A stretch of 40,132 nucleotides of DNA. It comes from JACMNW01 sp031402355. GTDB lineage: Bacteria; Pseudomonadota; Alphaproteobacteria; Rhodobacterales; Rhodobacteraceae. Within the stretch, counting starts at the first letter, position 1. Each line of letters opens with the position of its first letter. The translations under genes were made by a program, and so were the position numbers. Shown in pieces: positions 1 through 8,986 of the stretch. The notes below the pieces were generated by a model that had not been told where the DNA came from, ran no database searches, and saw only the letters and a program-made list of their open reading frames with translations. The DNA is taken from positions 1-40,132 of the forward strand of contig JANNSG010000140.1 in assembly GCA_031402355.1 (NCBI GenBank). Direction: 5' to 3'.

Positions 1-1
1 A

Positions 2-1141
2 GGGGGCGCTTTGTGGTCTTGGCCAACGGCAAAACTGCTGTTCGGTCAGGTGCGCAAACGCGGGTTGCGCGGGTTGGCCGCGTGGTTTGGGTTGGCCTTG
101 ACCCCGGCGCGTGGGTGGCTGGACGCGGGGTATCAAAGCCCCTTGGTGCAGGCACTTTATGCGCCTTGGGTTTTACACTGCGGCCTGACGCCTGACGCCG
201 CCTATTCCGGGCAGATGGGCAAGGTGGTGGCCTTTGCGCTGGAGGCCGCAGGTGCGCCGGTGACCAAGGGTGGCGCAGGGGCGGCGGTGGCGGCGTTTCG
301 GGCGTTGATTGAGGAACAGGGTGGCGAGTTGCGCACAGGCGCCGATGTGGAGCGGATTGACGTGTTTGGCGGCCGGGTGACGGGTGTGACGCTGGTGGGC
401 GGAGAGGCGATTGCTGCGAAATCGGTGCTGGCATCCGTCGCGCCGGGGCAGTTGATGGATCGGCTTTTGCGGGATGAAAATCTGCCGGGTGACAAGGCCG
501 CCGCAAAAACCTATCGCCACGGACGCGGCAATTTTCAGTTGCATTATGCACTGGATGCGGCCCCGGAATGGTTGTCGCCGGGGTTGGAGGATGTGGCTTT
601 GATCCATCTGGCGGATGGCATTGACTCAGTGTCAAAATCCGCGAACGAGGCGGAACGGGGGATGTTGCCCGCAGTGCCGACCATCTGCGTGGGCCAGCCG
701 CACAGGCTTGACCCCAGCCGCTGCCCGCCGGGCAAGGCCGTGCTGTGGTTGCAAATCCCCGATGCGCCGCGGGTGATCAAGGGCGATGCGGCGGGGGTGA
801 TTGAACCGGGGGCAGAATGGTCGGAGGCTGTGCGCGAGGCGTTTGCCGACCGGATTGAAACCATCCTTTCGCGCCACATCAAAGATTTCGGCAAAATAAA
901 ACTCGCCCGCCGCGCTTATTCCCCGGCTGACCTTGCTGCGATCAACATCAACCTTGTCGGCGGCGATCCTTACGGCGGGGCCTGCAGCATCGACCAGTTT
1001 TTCATCTGGCGACCCTTTTCCCATTCCACCAATGGCACCAATGATTTGCGCGGCTTTCTTCACATCGGCGCATCAACCCATCCCGGCCCCGGTCTTGGCG
1101 GCGGATCGGGCTATCTGGCCGCAAAAAGGCTGGGCGCATGA
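2..1141 (+). CDS. FAD-dependent oxidoreductase, phytoene desaturase-like (5' truncated)
   Basis: The reading frame is open to the left edge, so the N-terminus with the FAD Rossmann motif lies outside the window; about 379 codons are visible. The visible part has the middle region of the CrtI/NAD(P)-FAD oxidoreductase superfamily, including a GGAGAAVAAFRALIEEQGGE stretch and a substrate-binding region. It ends in the C-terminal FAD-binding signature HPGPGLGGGSGYLAA. That identifies a flavoprotein amine-oxidase-fold enzyme but not its substrate. The family includes carotenoid desaturases and many uncharacterised oxidoreductases. No carotenoid genes are nearby. Its stop overlaps the start of the MarR gene by 4 nt, so it is probably co-transcribed with marR-iorA-iorB and may act in aromatic or tryptophan breakdown. 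The superfamily call is firm and the function is unknown. Confidence 0.8.
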   Translation, partial: GGALWSWPTAKLLFGQVRKRGLRGLAAWFGLALTPARGWLDAGYQSPLVQALYAPWVLHCGLTPDAAYSGQMGKVVAFALEAAGAPVTKGGAGAAVAAFRALIEEQGGELRTGADVERIDVFGGRVTGVTLVGGEAIAAKSVLASVAPGQLMDRLLRDENLPGDKAAAKTYRHGRGNFQLHYALDAAPEWLSPGLEDVALIHLADGIDSVSKSANEAERGMLPAVPTICVGQPHRLDPSRCPPGKAVLWLQIPDAPRVIKGDAAGVIEPGAEWSEAVREAFADRIETILSRHIKDFGKIKLARRAYSPADLAAININLVGGDPYGGACSIDQFFIWRPFSHSTNGTNDLRGFLHIGASTHPGPGLGGGSGYLAAKRLGA

Positions 1142-1608
1142 ACGACGAAAGCCCTATTTCTGCAAGGCTTGGCGAAATTGGCCTGTTCAATTTCGCGCCT
1201 TATCTGATGAACCGCATCATGGGGCGCTATAATGCCAGCCTGCGCGATGAGATGGGCGATCTTGGCCTTTCGACCCCGAAAATGCGGGCATTGGCAGTGT
1301 TGTCAGTGATCGAAGGGCCGCTGATCGGGGAACTTGCGGTTTATGCCGTGGTTGAGCAATCCACCCTCAGCCGAGCGTTGGATCAGTTGGTGGTTGACGG
1401 TCTGGTGCGCCGCGAAGCCGATGCCAATGACAGCCGCGCCACGCGGGTGTATATTACGGATGCAGGCCGCAGCACGTTTGAAACACTATGGCCGCATATG
1501 GCTGCCACCTACGCCCGCATGTTTCGCGGCATTCCCGATACGGAACGCGCAGCCTTTGTCGGCACCCTGCAAAAGATGCTGATCAACATCCGCAAACACG
1601 AGATTTGA
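1138..1608 (+). CDS. MarR family transcriptional regulator
   Basis: This 156-aa protein has the winged-helix pattern of MarR proteins. A recognition-helix region lies around residues 75-90 (VEQSTLSRALDQLVVDGLV), followed by the wing DANDSRATRVYITDAG at about 97-112. MarR proteins usually act as dimeric repressors released by aromatic acids or their CoA thioesters. The start ATG overlaps the preceding oxidoreductase stop (ATGA), and iorA begins 3 nt after its stop, so it lies inside an operon. Its likely targets are this operon and perhaps the anthranilate genes. A second MarR gene at 12000 is not a close duplicate. The family call is firm; the ligand is inferred only from context. Confidence 0.9.
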   Translation: MNDESPISARLGEIGLFNFAPYLMNRIMGRYNASLRDEMGDLGLSTPKMRALAVLSVIEGPLIGELAVYAVVEQSTLSRALDQLVVDGLVRREADANDSRATRVYITDAGRSTFETLWPHMAATYARMFRGIPDTERAAFVGTLQKMLINIRKHEI

Positions 1609-1611
1609 GCC

Positions 1612-3759
1612 ATGGCAGAACGGTCTTTCAAAGCGGAAGTGGAACATCTGCGGCTTGGCGCGGGGCAGACCTTCACCGGCGAAGGCATCCTCGCGATCAC
1701 CAAAGCGCTGCTGGAAAACGGCGTGGGCTACGTGGGCGGCTATCAGGGCGCGCCTATTTCGCACCTGATGGATGTGCTTGCGGACGCGCAGGAATTGCTG
1801 GGGGAACTGGGCGTCAGGTTTGAAGCCAACGCGAATGAGGCTGCGGCGGCGGCGATGCTGGCCGCATCGGTGCATTACCCGATCCGGGGGGCGGTCACGT
1901 TCAAAGGCCCTGTCGGCGTGAACGTGGCGTCGGATGCGCTGGCCAACCTGTCGTCCTCGGGCGTAAATGGCGGCGCTTTGGTGATCCTGGGCGAAGATTA
2001 CGGCGAGGGTTCCAGCATCATGCAGGAACGCAGCCACGCGTTTGCGATGAAATCGCAGTTCTGGCTGCTGGACCCGCGACCAAATTTGCCCAGCATTGTC
2101 AAAGCGGTGGGCGATGGCTTTGCATTGTCTGAAGCCAGCAATAGCCCGGTCATGCTGACCATGCGGATACGGTCGTGCCATGTGACGGGGTCGTTTGAGA
2201 CGAAAGATAACCAGCGCCCGAAGCTTTCCGTCAAAGACGCGCTGTCAAACCCGCGTTCTGATTTCGCCCGCGTCGTGCTGCCGCCGATGTCCTATGTGCA
2301 TGAACAGGACAAGGTGAAAATCCGCTGGCCTGCGGCGGAGCGGTTCATCATTGAACACGCGTTGAACGAACAGTTCGGCCCCGCCCGCGCGCCCGTAGGC
2401 ATCGTCGTGCAAGGCGGCATGTATAACAGCGTGATCCGCGCGTTACAGAGGCTTGGGCTGGCCAATATCTACGGTGACACGCAGGTGCCGCTATATGTGC
2501 TGAACGTGACTTATCCACTTATCTCGTCTGAATTCCTCAGTTTCTGTGACGGCAAAGAGGCAGTTCTGGTGGTCGAAGAGGGCCAGCCCGAATTCATCGA
2601 GCAACAGCTTGGAAGCTACCTTTACCGCGCCGGATCACAGGTGAAACTCTACGGCAAAGGCGTGTTGCCAATGGCGGGGGAATATACCGGACAGGTCATG
2701 CTGGATGGGGTGACGGCGTTCCTGAAAGCTGCCGCCCCGCAACTGCTGCCGGGGCAAGTGCGCGCGCCGAATTTTGATGGCCCGGCCATTCCGGACCTGT
2801 CAAAAACCGTCCCGATCCGGCCGCCGGGTTTCTGCACAGGCTGCCCGGAACGGCCCATTTTTGCGGCGATGAAACTGGTCGAGAAGGAGCTTGGCAAACA
2901 CCAGATTTCTGCCGACATCGGCTGTCATCTGTTTGGTGCATTACCGCCGTTCGAGATTGGCGGCGCAACCATGGGGTTCGGTCTGGGGCCGGCAGCGAAC
3001 GGTGCCTTTGATGGCGGCGGCGAAAAACGCCCGGTTTCCATCATCGGCGATGGCGGCTTTTGGCACAACGGGCTGTCATCGTCCTTCACCAATATGGTGT
3101 TCAACAAATCCGACGGCGTGGCGATTGTGGTCGATAACTTTTATTCAGCAGCGACGGGCGGGCAGGATGTGATGTCGAGCCGCGCCGACAATGCCACCAA
3201 AGCCACGAAAAATCCGATCTCCAAGGCCTTGGGCGGCATCGGAATCACTTGGGTGCGGCAAGTTGACCGCACCTATGACGTGACGCATATGCGCAACGTC
3301 ATCCGCGAGGCACTGACCACCGATGTGCCGGGGCCGAAGGTGATTGTCGCGTCATCGGAATGCATGCTGAACAAACAGCGCCGCGAAAAGCCGCTGCGGG
3401 CAAAGGCGATCAAGGAAGGCCGCCGCGTTGATATTCCGCGCTTTGGCGTGGACGCCGATATCTGCACCGGCGATCACGCATGTATCCGCCTGTCGGGTTG
3501 CCCGTCGCTGTCCCTGAAAAAACTGGATGATCCGTTGCGCGATGATCCGGTGGCAAGCATTGATCAATCTTGCGTAGGCTGCGGCAACTGCGGCGAGGTG
3601 GCCGATGCCGCCGTGCTGTGCCCCAGCTTTTACCGCGCTGATGTGGTGCATAATCCGGGGGTGTGGGAAAAGCGCATAGCCTCTTGGCGGGCCGCGATCA
3701 TCACCCGCCTGCAGGCTCGGCGCGCCGCACGCCGTCTTACTTTCGGGAGTGTGAAATGA
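1612..3759 (+). CDS. iorA: Indolepyruvate ferredoxin oxidoreductase alpha subunit
   Basis: This 715-aa protein has the layout of aerobic-type IorA: an N-terminal pyrimidine-binding domain, a middle domain, a TPP-binding domain (GDG at 479-481, followed by the NKSDGVAIVVDN stretch) and a C-terminal iron-sulfur domain. The enzyme oxidatively decarboxylates aryl-pyruvates such as indolepyruvate to aryl-acetyl-CoA. The final domain has one ordinary Cys set (C654, C657, C660, C670) and one oddly spaced set (C618-x5-C624-x5-C630-P) instead of CxxCxxC. The start ATG lies 3 nt after the MarR stop. The stop overlaps the iorB start by 4 nt, as expected for a two-subunit enzyme. The anthranilate cluster next door points to tryptophan-derived substrates, but the exact 2-oxoacid cannot be read from sequence. 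Confidence 0.88.
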   Translation: MAERSFKAEVEHLRLGAGQTFTGEGILAITKALLENGVGYVGGYQGAPISHLMDVLADAQELLGELGVRFEANANEAAAAAMLAASVHYPIRGAVTFKGPVGVNVASDALANLSSSGVNGGALVILGEDYGEGSSIMQERSHAFAMKSQFWLLDPRPNLPSIVKAVGDGFALSEASNSPVMLTMRIRSCHVTGSFETKDNQRPKLSVKDALSNPRSDFARVVLPPMSYVHEQDKVKIRWPAAERFIIEHALNEQFGPARAPVGIVVQGGMYNSVIRALQRLGLANIYGDTQVPLYVLNVTYPLISSEFLSFCDGKEAVLVVEEGQPEFIEQQLGSYLYRAGSQVKLYGKGVLPMAGEYTGQVMLDGVTAFLKAAAPQLLPGQVRAPNFDGPAIPDLSKTVPIRPPGFCTGCPERPIFAAMKLVEKELGKHQISADIGCHLFGALPPFEIGGATMGFGLGPAANGAFDGGGEKRPVSIIGDGGFWHNGLSSSFTNMVFNKSDGVAIVVDNFYSAATGGQDVMSSRADNATKATKNPISKALGGIGITWVRQVDRTYDVTHMRNVIREALTTDVPGPKVIVASSECMLNKQRREKPLRAKAIKEGRRVDIPRFGVDADICTGDHACIRLSGCPSLSLKKLDDPLRDDPVASIDQSCVGCGNCGEVADAAVLCPSFYRADVVHNPGVWEKRIASWRAAIITRLQARRAARRLTFGSVK

Positions 3760-5300
3760 CCTTGCATCAAACCCTTGCGGCGCAGCCCCCCGACACAAGC
3801 ATGGCCGGCATCACCAAGCTGGTTGTGATGGCGGTCGGCGGGCAGGGTGGCGGCGTGGTTGCTGGCTGGATCGAGGATCTGGCGCGGGCCGCAGGATATG
3901 CCGTTCAGGCCACGTCGGTGGCAGGGGTAGCACAGCGCACCGGGGCCACGGTTTACTACATCGAGATGTGTCCGCTTGGTGACCGTAACCCGGTGTTTTC
4001 GCTGATGCCGGCGGCGGGCGATGTCGATATCTTGATCGCGTCGGAAATGATGGAGGTGGGCCGGTCGATCTTGCGCGGCTTCGTGACCCCGGATCGCACC
4101 ACGCTGATCGGGTCTACCCACCGCGCATTGGCAGTATCGGAAAAGATGGTGCCGGGCGATGGTATCGCCAATGCGGCCGAGGTGGTTGCAGCAGCAGAGA
4201 TTGCCGCGCAAAAACTGGTGCTGGCGGATTTCGAAGCTCTGGCAACCGGGGCAGGGTCGGTCATCTCTGCCAGCCTGTTTGGCGGATTGGCCGGATCGGG
4301 TGCCTTGCCCTTCCCGCCCGGGGCATTCGAGGCGGCAATCCGCGCGTCAGGCAAGGGCGTAGACGCCAGTCTGCGCGCTTTTGCGGCAGGGTTTGACGCG
4401 GTGACCGGGCCTGCGTTGCCCGCAAATATTGCGGCGGGGCCCGTGCCGGACAAAGCGCCATCCGGGCCCTTGGCATTGGTTGCAGATTGGGACCGGCTTG
4501 TTGCGCGCACGGTCAAGATGCCAGCATCGGTGGCAGATATGGCGCAGGCCGGTTTGTGCAAAGTGGTGGATTTCCAATCGGTTGCCTATGGGTTCACCTA
4601 TCTTGATCATTTGCAAACCGTGCTGGACCGCGATGATGCGGCGCAGGGTTTTGCGATGTCTGTGGCGGCGGCGAAATACCTGGCCAATGCCATGGCTTAC
4701 GATGATGTGATCCGCGTGGCTGACCTGAAGACAAGGGCGGGGCGGTTCGATCGGATCAGATCGGAAATGGGTGCAATAGACACCAACATCCTGCAGGTGA
4801 CCGAATTCATGCATCCGCGCGCAACGGAAATCGTGGGCATGTTGCCCGCCAAATGGGGGGCAAAGGTAGAAGCCAGCCCAAAATGGATGGCGCGGCTGGA
4901 TCGCTGGTTTGGCCGCGGGCGACATTTGCGCACCGATGGGCTGCTGGCCTTCGTGGCACTGCACATGCTGGGGGCGCTTCGTGGCCACCGGCTGCGCACG
5001 CTTCGCCATAAGTATGAGATGGATCATCTGTCCCGCTGGTTGTCGCTGGCCCGGCAAACCCGGGCACAAAACTATGATCTGGCGGTGGAAATCATTTGCT
5101 GTCGCCGCCTGGTGAAAGGCTATTCCGACACCCATGCGCGGGGCCTGTCCAAATTCGACCGGGTGCTTGGTGGAATTGAACTGGTCAAACATCGCGCGGA
5201 TGCCGCCGATTGGGCGCGCCGCTTGCGCGAGGCTGCGCTGTTGGATGAAAAGGGCATAGCGCTTGACGGCGCGCTGGCGACCATCCGCAGCTTTGCCTGA
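3756..5300 (+). CDS. iorB: Indolepyruvate oxidoreductase beta subunit family protein (long form)
   Basis: I chose the ATG at 3756 because it overlaps the iorA stop (ATGA), giving 514 aa; the frame is open 31 codons further upstream inside iorA. Residues of about 20-200 form the gamma-type domain of 2-oxoacid:ferredoxin oxidoreductases, with the glycine-rich VMAVGGQGGGVVAGW and TSVAGVAQRTGATVYYIEM. The remaining ~300 residues are the C-terminal extension found in the long aerobic IorB relatives and absent from the ~200-aa archaeal IorB. It partners IorA to produce aryl-acetyl-CoA. The gene converges on the minus-strand kynureninase unit, separated by about 95 bp that hold a repeat element. Confidence 0.85.
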   Translation: MTLHQTLAAQPPDTSMAGITKLVVMAVGGQGGGVVAGWIEDLARAAGYAVQATSVAGVAQRTGATVYYIEMCPLGDRNPVFSLMPAAGDVDILIASEMMEVGRSILRGFVTPDRTTLIGSTHRALAVSEKMVPGDGIANAAEVVAAAEIAAQKLVLADFEALATGAGSVISASLFGGLAGSGALPFPPGAFEAAIRASGKGVDASLRAFAAGFDAVTGPALPANIAAGPVPDKAPSGPLALVADWDRLVARTVKMPASVADMAQAGLCKVVDFQSVAYGFTYLDHLQTVLDRDDAAQGFAMSVAAAKYLANAMAYDDVIRVADLKTRAGRFDRIRSEMGAIDTNILQVTEFMHPRATEIVGMLPAKWGAKVEASPKWMARLDRWFGRGRHLRTDGLLAFVALHMLGALRGHRLRTLRHKYEMDHLSRWLSLARQTRAQNYDLAVEIICCRRLVKGYSDTHARGLSKFDRVLGGIELVKHRADAADWARRLREAALLDEKGIALDGALATIRSFA

Positions 5301-5352
5301 TTTCCTTTTCGCGCCAATACTCCCGCGCGGAGCGCATTGCTTTTGTGGTGGA

Positions 5353-5388
5353 ATCCTCCGGCGGGGATATTTAAGCCAATATGAAAGC
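5353..5388. repeat. Intergenic repeat copy 1 (GGATATTT-N8-ATGAAA)
   Basis: The gap between convergent iorB and the kynureninase-like gene holds CCTCCGGCGGGG followed by GGATATTT (5365-5372), eight variable bases and ATGAAA (5381-5386). The same GGATATTT-N8-ATGAAA arrangement, again after a C-rich/G-rich hairpin, recurs at 13305-13326. From memory, similar elements are common between genes in Rhodobacteraceae; I could not check this. It may act in transcript ends or mRNA processing. Confidence 0.5.
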
Positions 5389-5396
5389 TGTGAGCG

Positions 5397-6545
5397 TCAG
5401 GCCCGAAGGGCTGTCAGAGCCAGAACGAGCCGATCCGTGCCCTCGGATGTGGTCACAAACCCGGGCGACAGACGCAGGGTGCCGCCCCGTGCATCGGCAT
5501 GAAGATCGACCTCGCGCAGGGTTTGCAAGGCGCGTTGTGCAGCGTCAGGACTGGCCAATCGCAGCATCACCGAGCCGCCGCGCTGTGCTGCCTTTCGGGG
5601 GGTGGCAAGGGGCAGACCTGCATCGCCTGCGGCATCGATGATCCGTGCCGTCAGCGCGCGGTTATGGGCCAGCAGGACAGCCCCGTTTTGCCTGGCGTGC
5701 CAGTCAAGGGCGGGCAGCGAGGCAACCGCGGCCATGGTGCCGGGTGTGCCATTGTCAAAGCGGCGGATATCGGGGGCCAATGCAAATTTATCCAAGTCCC
5801 AGGAAAACGGATTGTCCTGGCTGAACCATCCGCGCAAATCGGGCTGGCATTGGGCGATCAAAGCAGGGGCCACATGCAGAATACCGGCACCGGGCGTGCC
5901 GCACATCCATTTCAGGCTGGTGGACAGAGTGAAATCAACCGCCGGTTTCGTCACATCGAACGGCAGCAGCCCTGCCGCCTGGGTGATATCCACCCCGATC
6001 AGGCTGCCCATCTGGCGGCCATGCGCCACCATGGCGTCCAGATCAATGCGGTGCGACGAGGTGGAACAGACCCATGTCAGCAGGGCCAGTCCCACATCCG
6101 GCCCCCAGCCTGCGATGAAATCTTCATCCTCGACCCAAGGCGAGCCTTGCCGCAATGGAACGGTGTCAAGCGTAAACCCCCGGCGCGCGGCGAGCCCGGT
6201 CAGCAAGAAATGGTTCGACGGAAAGCAATCGGCGGCCACCAACACCCGCTTGCCGCGCAAAGCCGCATCCGGCAGAGCCGAGATCAGCATATGCAGCCCC
6301 GATGTCACGTTTTCGCAGGTGGTCACCGTGGCATCCGGCGCGTTGATGATGGCGCGCCAGCGGCTGACGTAATCTGCGCGCTTGCCCAGGGCATAGCCCC
6401 ATTGCGCATCATCATTCGCAGCCCAGATGCCCGCAAATTCGGCCATGGCCGATGCCAGGTCCGCCATCTTGCCGGGGTATTGGCCGATGGAATGATAAAG
6501 GAAATAACCCGATCCGTCGCTTTGCATGTCTGTGCTGTCTTTCAT
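5397..6545 (-). CDS. Kynureninase-like class V PLP-dependent enzyme
   Basis: The protein has 382 aa from the ATG at 6545, which overlaps the thiolase stop. It has the fold-type I class V pattern: a cofactor-binding Asp in GVDITQAAG, the PLP lysine in STSLKWMCGTPGAG, and downstream GWFSQDNPF followed by RRFDNGTPG. The last two resemble the GWW...PF and RF..GTP blocks of kynureninases. Kynureninase cleaves L-kynurenine to anthranilate and alanine, which would feed the 2-aminobenzoyl-CoA genes beside it. That context raises confidence, but sequence alone also allows another class V lyase or aminotransferase. No tryptophan dioxygenase or kynurenine formamidase gene is in the window. It is the last gene of a three-gene minus-strand unit. 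Confidence 0.62.
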   Translation of the reverse strand: MKDSTDMQSDGSGYFLYHSIGQYPGKMADLASAMAEFAGIWAANDDAQWGYALGKRADYVSRWRAIINAPDATVTTCENVTSGLHMLISALPDAALRGKRVLVAADCFPSNHFLLTGLAARRGFTLDTVPLRQGSPWVEDEDFIAGWGPDVGLALLTWVCSTSSHRIDLDAMVAHGRQMGSLIGVDITQAAGLLPFDVTKPAVDFTLSTSLKWMCGTPGAGILHVAPALIAQCQPDLRGWFSQDNPFSWDLDKFALAPDIRRFDNGTPGTMAAVASLPALDWHARQNGAVLLAHNRALTARIIDAAGDAGLPLATPRKAAQRGGSVMLRLASPDAAQRALQTLREVDLHADARGGTLRLSPGFVTTSEGTDRLVLALTALRA

Positions 6546-7720
6546 ACCGAATGAAGTGCCAGCGCTACACCTTGACCGACCCCCACGCAAAGCGTGGCTA
6601 GGGCGTGTTTGCTGCCTGTTTCCTGTAGTCTTCGGGCAGCAGTGGCGGCAATGCGCGCGCCGGACATGCCAAGCGGGTGACCCATCGCAATACCGCCGCC
6701 ATAGGCGTTCACATGCGCCGCATCATCGGCCAGCCCCCAGGCCCGCGTGCAGGCCAGCACTTGGGCGGCGAAAGCCTCGTTTACCTCGATCACATCGAAA
6801 TCGCCGGGTCGAAGGCCCGTCCGCGTGGTCAACCGTTGCAGGGCTGCTATTGGCCCGAGGCCCATCACACGAGGGGCCACCCCGGCGCTGGCGGCGGCAC
6901 CAATACGGGCGACTGGCGATAAGCCAAATCGTTCTACGCCCGCAGCAGAGGCGAGGATCATGGCGCAAGCCCCATCATTGATGCCGGCCGCATTGCCTGC
7001 GGTAATGGTGCCGCTTGCGCGAAACGCAGCGGGCAGAGCGCCGAGTTTTTCAAGATCAGTTGCGCGCGGGTGTTCATCCGTGCAGATCACCTGGGCGGCA
7101 CCTTTGCGGCTGGCCAAGGTCAGGGGCAGAATATCCGCACCATGCCAAACCGCGTCATAGCGCGACTGGCTGCGCTGCGCGAACGCATCCTGATCAATGC
7201 GGGAAATGCCAATTTCCGCCGCGACATTTTCGGCGGTTTCGGGCATGTTTTCAATCCCGTAGGCGGCTGCAATCTTGTCATTCACAAAGCGCCAGCCGAT
7301 GGTGGTATCATAGATCTGGGCTGTGCGGGCAAAGGCCTTGTCAGCCTTGGCCATCACAAACGGTGCGCGCGACATCGATTCGACCCCGCCTGCGATGATG
7401 ACATCGGCCCCGTCGCGGATGGCGCGCGCGCCCGCGATCACCGCGTCAAGGCCCGAGGCACACAATCGGTTCACTGTCAGCGCAGGCACCGATTCAGGCA
7501 AGCGTGACAGCAACACCGCCATCCGCGCGACATTGCGGTTATCCTCGCCCGCCTGATTGGCGCAGCCGAGGATCACCTCATCCACGCAAAGGCCGGGGTG
7601 CAGATCCAGCAAGCCGTCAATCACCAAAGCGGCCATATCATCGGGGCGCAGGGCTGCAAGCGCGCCGCCATAACGCCCGATCGGAGTGCGGCGGAACGTA
7701 CAAAGGAAAACGTCGGTCAT
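6542..7720 (-). CDS. Acetyl-CoA acyltransferase, 3-oxoadipyl-CoA thiolase type
   Basis: This 392-aa thiolase carries the complete catalytic set: nucleophile C87 in NRLCASGLDAV, H348 in GGGIAMGHPLGMSGAR and C378 in TLCVGVGQG. The stretch IYDTTIGWRFVNDKIAAAYG is characteristic of PcaF/PaaJ-type 3-oxoadipyl-CoA thiolases. In this cluster it would perform the last CoA-dependent cleavage of the ring-opened anthranilate skeleton to acetyl-CoA and a shorter acyl-CoA. The start overlaps the 3-hydroxyacyl-CoA dehydrogenase stop and the end overlaps the kynureninase-like start, both as 4-nt overlaps, so the three genes are translationally coupled. Confidence 0.9.
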   Translation of the reverse strand: MTDVFLCTFRRTPIGRYGGALAALRPDDMAALVIDGLLDLHPGLCVDEVILGCANQAGEDNRNVARMAVLLSRLPESVPALTVNRLCASGLDAVIAGARAIRDGADVIIAGGVESMSRAPFVMAKADKAFARTAQIYDTTIGWRFVNDKIAAAYGIENMPETAENVAAEIGISRIDQDAFAQRSQSRYDAVWHGADILPLTLASRKGAAQVICTDEHPRATDLEKLGALPAAFRASGTITAGNAAGINDGACAMILASAAGVERFGLSPVARIGAAASAGVAPRVMGLGPIAALQRLTTRTGLRPGDFDVIEVNEAFAAQVLACTRAWGLADDAAHVNAYGGGIAMGHPLGMSGARIAATAARRLQETGSKHALATLCVGVGQGVALALHSV

Positions 7721-8874
7721 GCCATCTCCGTCAGGGCGGGACTTGCGGTGTAGCGGCCGCGCAAATGGGCGGGGGCGGCGGCGGAAAGGGCGGCCAGTAC
7801 AGCCAGCACAGCGCGCGCGCCGTAGCCGTGCAGGGCAGCAAATGGCCCGCGCGGAAAGTTCATGCCAAGCGTCAGGGCGGTATCTATGCCCTCGGGCGTG
7901 GTGCCGCCTTCGGCCAGCAAAGTGGCCGCTTCATTGATCATCGTGGCCTCAATCCGTTGGACGATTTCGGTGGCATTGGGCGGGGCCGAATTGGGAGAGG
8001 CCATGTAAACAAAGCCGCGCCCGGTTTTGCGCCCCAAGTTGCCGCTGGCCACCTGCGCGCGCAGGCGGTCAAACACATGATAACGCGGGTTGCCGTTCAT
8101 GGCGGCAAACAGCCCTTCGGTGGCGGCCAGATTGATATCGGCGCCGATCAGGTCTATCAACGCGAATGGCCCGATCTTATACCCGGCGGCAACCATCGCC
8201 GCGTCGATCACTATAGCGGGAATGCCCTCTTCCAGCAAAGCCAAGGCTTCGCCGTAGAAGGGGCGTGCGCAGCGGTTGACGATGAAACCGGGGCGGTCGG
8301 GTGCATCTATCACCACTTTGCCCGCTCTTTCGGTGATCATGCGCGCGTGCCGTAAAGCCCCGCCTGACGTGCCCGCATGGCCCACCAGTTCGACCAGCTT
8401 CATCGCCGTTGCCGGGTTGAAGAAATGCAGGCCTAGCACACGTTGCGGGCGCATCAGGCCTTCGGCCACAGCCGCGACCGATAAGGATGAGGTGTTGGTG
8501 GCAAGAATGGCATCTTTGGCCAGCACCGTTTCCAGATCGGCAAACAGGGCCCGTTTTGCGATCAGATTTTCGGCTATGGCTTCAATCAGCAGGTCCGCGC
8601 GGCCCATCTCCGCCGGGCGCGTGACCAGCCGCAGCCGAAGCAATGCGCTGTTGCGCGCGTCAAGGGTAAGCTTTCCTGCCGTGATGCGCGCGGTCAGTGT
8701 TTCGGCCAGACGCATAGGGGCGGTGGTCAGCATCGGCGCAAAGGCATCGGTTGCCACCACCCTGAAGCCCGCCATCAAGAAAACCTGAACAATCCCCAGA
8801 CCCATTGTGCCAAGCCCTACCACGCCAATCACGGGCTTTGGGTCAAGACCAGCTGGGGGCGGCGCGGTATCCAT
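7717..8874 (-). CDS. 3-hydroxyacyl-CoA dehydrogenase
   Basis: The protein has 385 aa from the ATG at 8874; a TTG six codons upstream (8892) is a weaker alternative. The N-terminal NAD domain has G20-L-G22-T-M-G25. The catalytic pair is H150 (GLHFFNP) and E162 (KLVELVG), with the 12-residue spacing usual in the family. Two C-terminal 3HCDH domains follow: the first starts with GFIVNRCARPFYGEA, the second covers the last ~90 residues. It oxidises a 3-hydroxyacyl-CoA with NAD+, here probably in the beta-oxidation-like steps after dearomatisation of 2-aminobenzoyl-CoA. It is the first gene of the minus-strand unit and diverges from the monooxygenase/reductase gene across a palindromic control region. 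Confidence 0.9.
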   Translation of the reverse strand: MDTAPPPAGLDPKPVIGVVGLGTMGLGIVQVFLMAGFRVVATDAFAPMLTTAPMRLAETLTARITAGKLTLDARNSALLRLRLVTRPAEMGRADLLIEAIAENLIAKRALFADLETVLAKDAILATNTSSLSVAAVAEGLMRPQRVLGLHFFNPATAMKLVELVGHAGTSGGALRHARMITERAGKVVIDAPDRPGFIVNRCARPFYGEALALLEEGIPAIVIDAAMVAAGYKIGPFALIDLIGADINLAATEGLFAAMNGNPRYHVFDRLRAQVASGNLGRKTGRGFVYMASPNSAPPNATEIVQRIEATMINEAATLLAEGGTTPEGIDTALTLGMNFPRGPFAALHGYGARAVLAVLAALSAAAPAHLRGRYTASPALTEMA

Positions 8875-8914
8875 GCGGTCATCATGCGCCAATGGGGCAA
8901 AACTTCAAGGATTA

Positions 8915-8932
8915 AATTTCAAGCTTGAAATT
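8915..8932. promoter_or_regulatory. Perfect 18-bp palindrome, candidate MarR operator
   Basis: AATTTCAAGCTTGAAATT is a perfect inverted repeat in the 112-bp gap between the divergent 3-hydroxyacyl-CoA dehydrogenase and 2-aminobenzoyl-CoA monooxygenase genes, about 41 bp from one start and 55 bp from the other. Size, symmetry and place fit a MarR dimer site controlling both directions. Two MarR genes (1138 and 12000) lie in the cluster; which one binds is unknown. Confidence 0.6.
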
Positions 8933-8986
8933 GTTTTCAGGGAATGCAACGCTAGATACAAGCGCGAAACAACCAAGGGAACGGGT

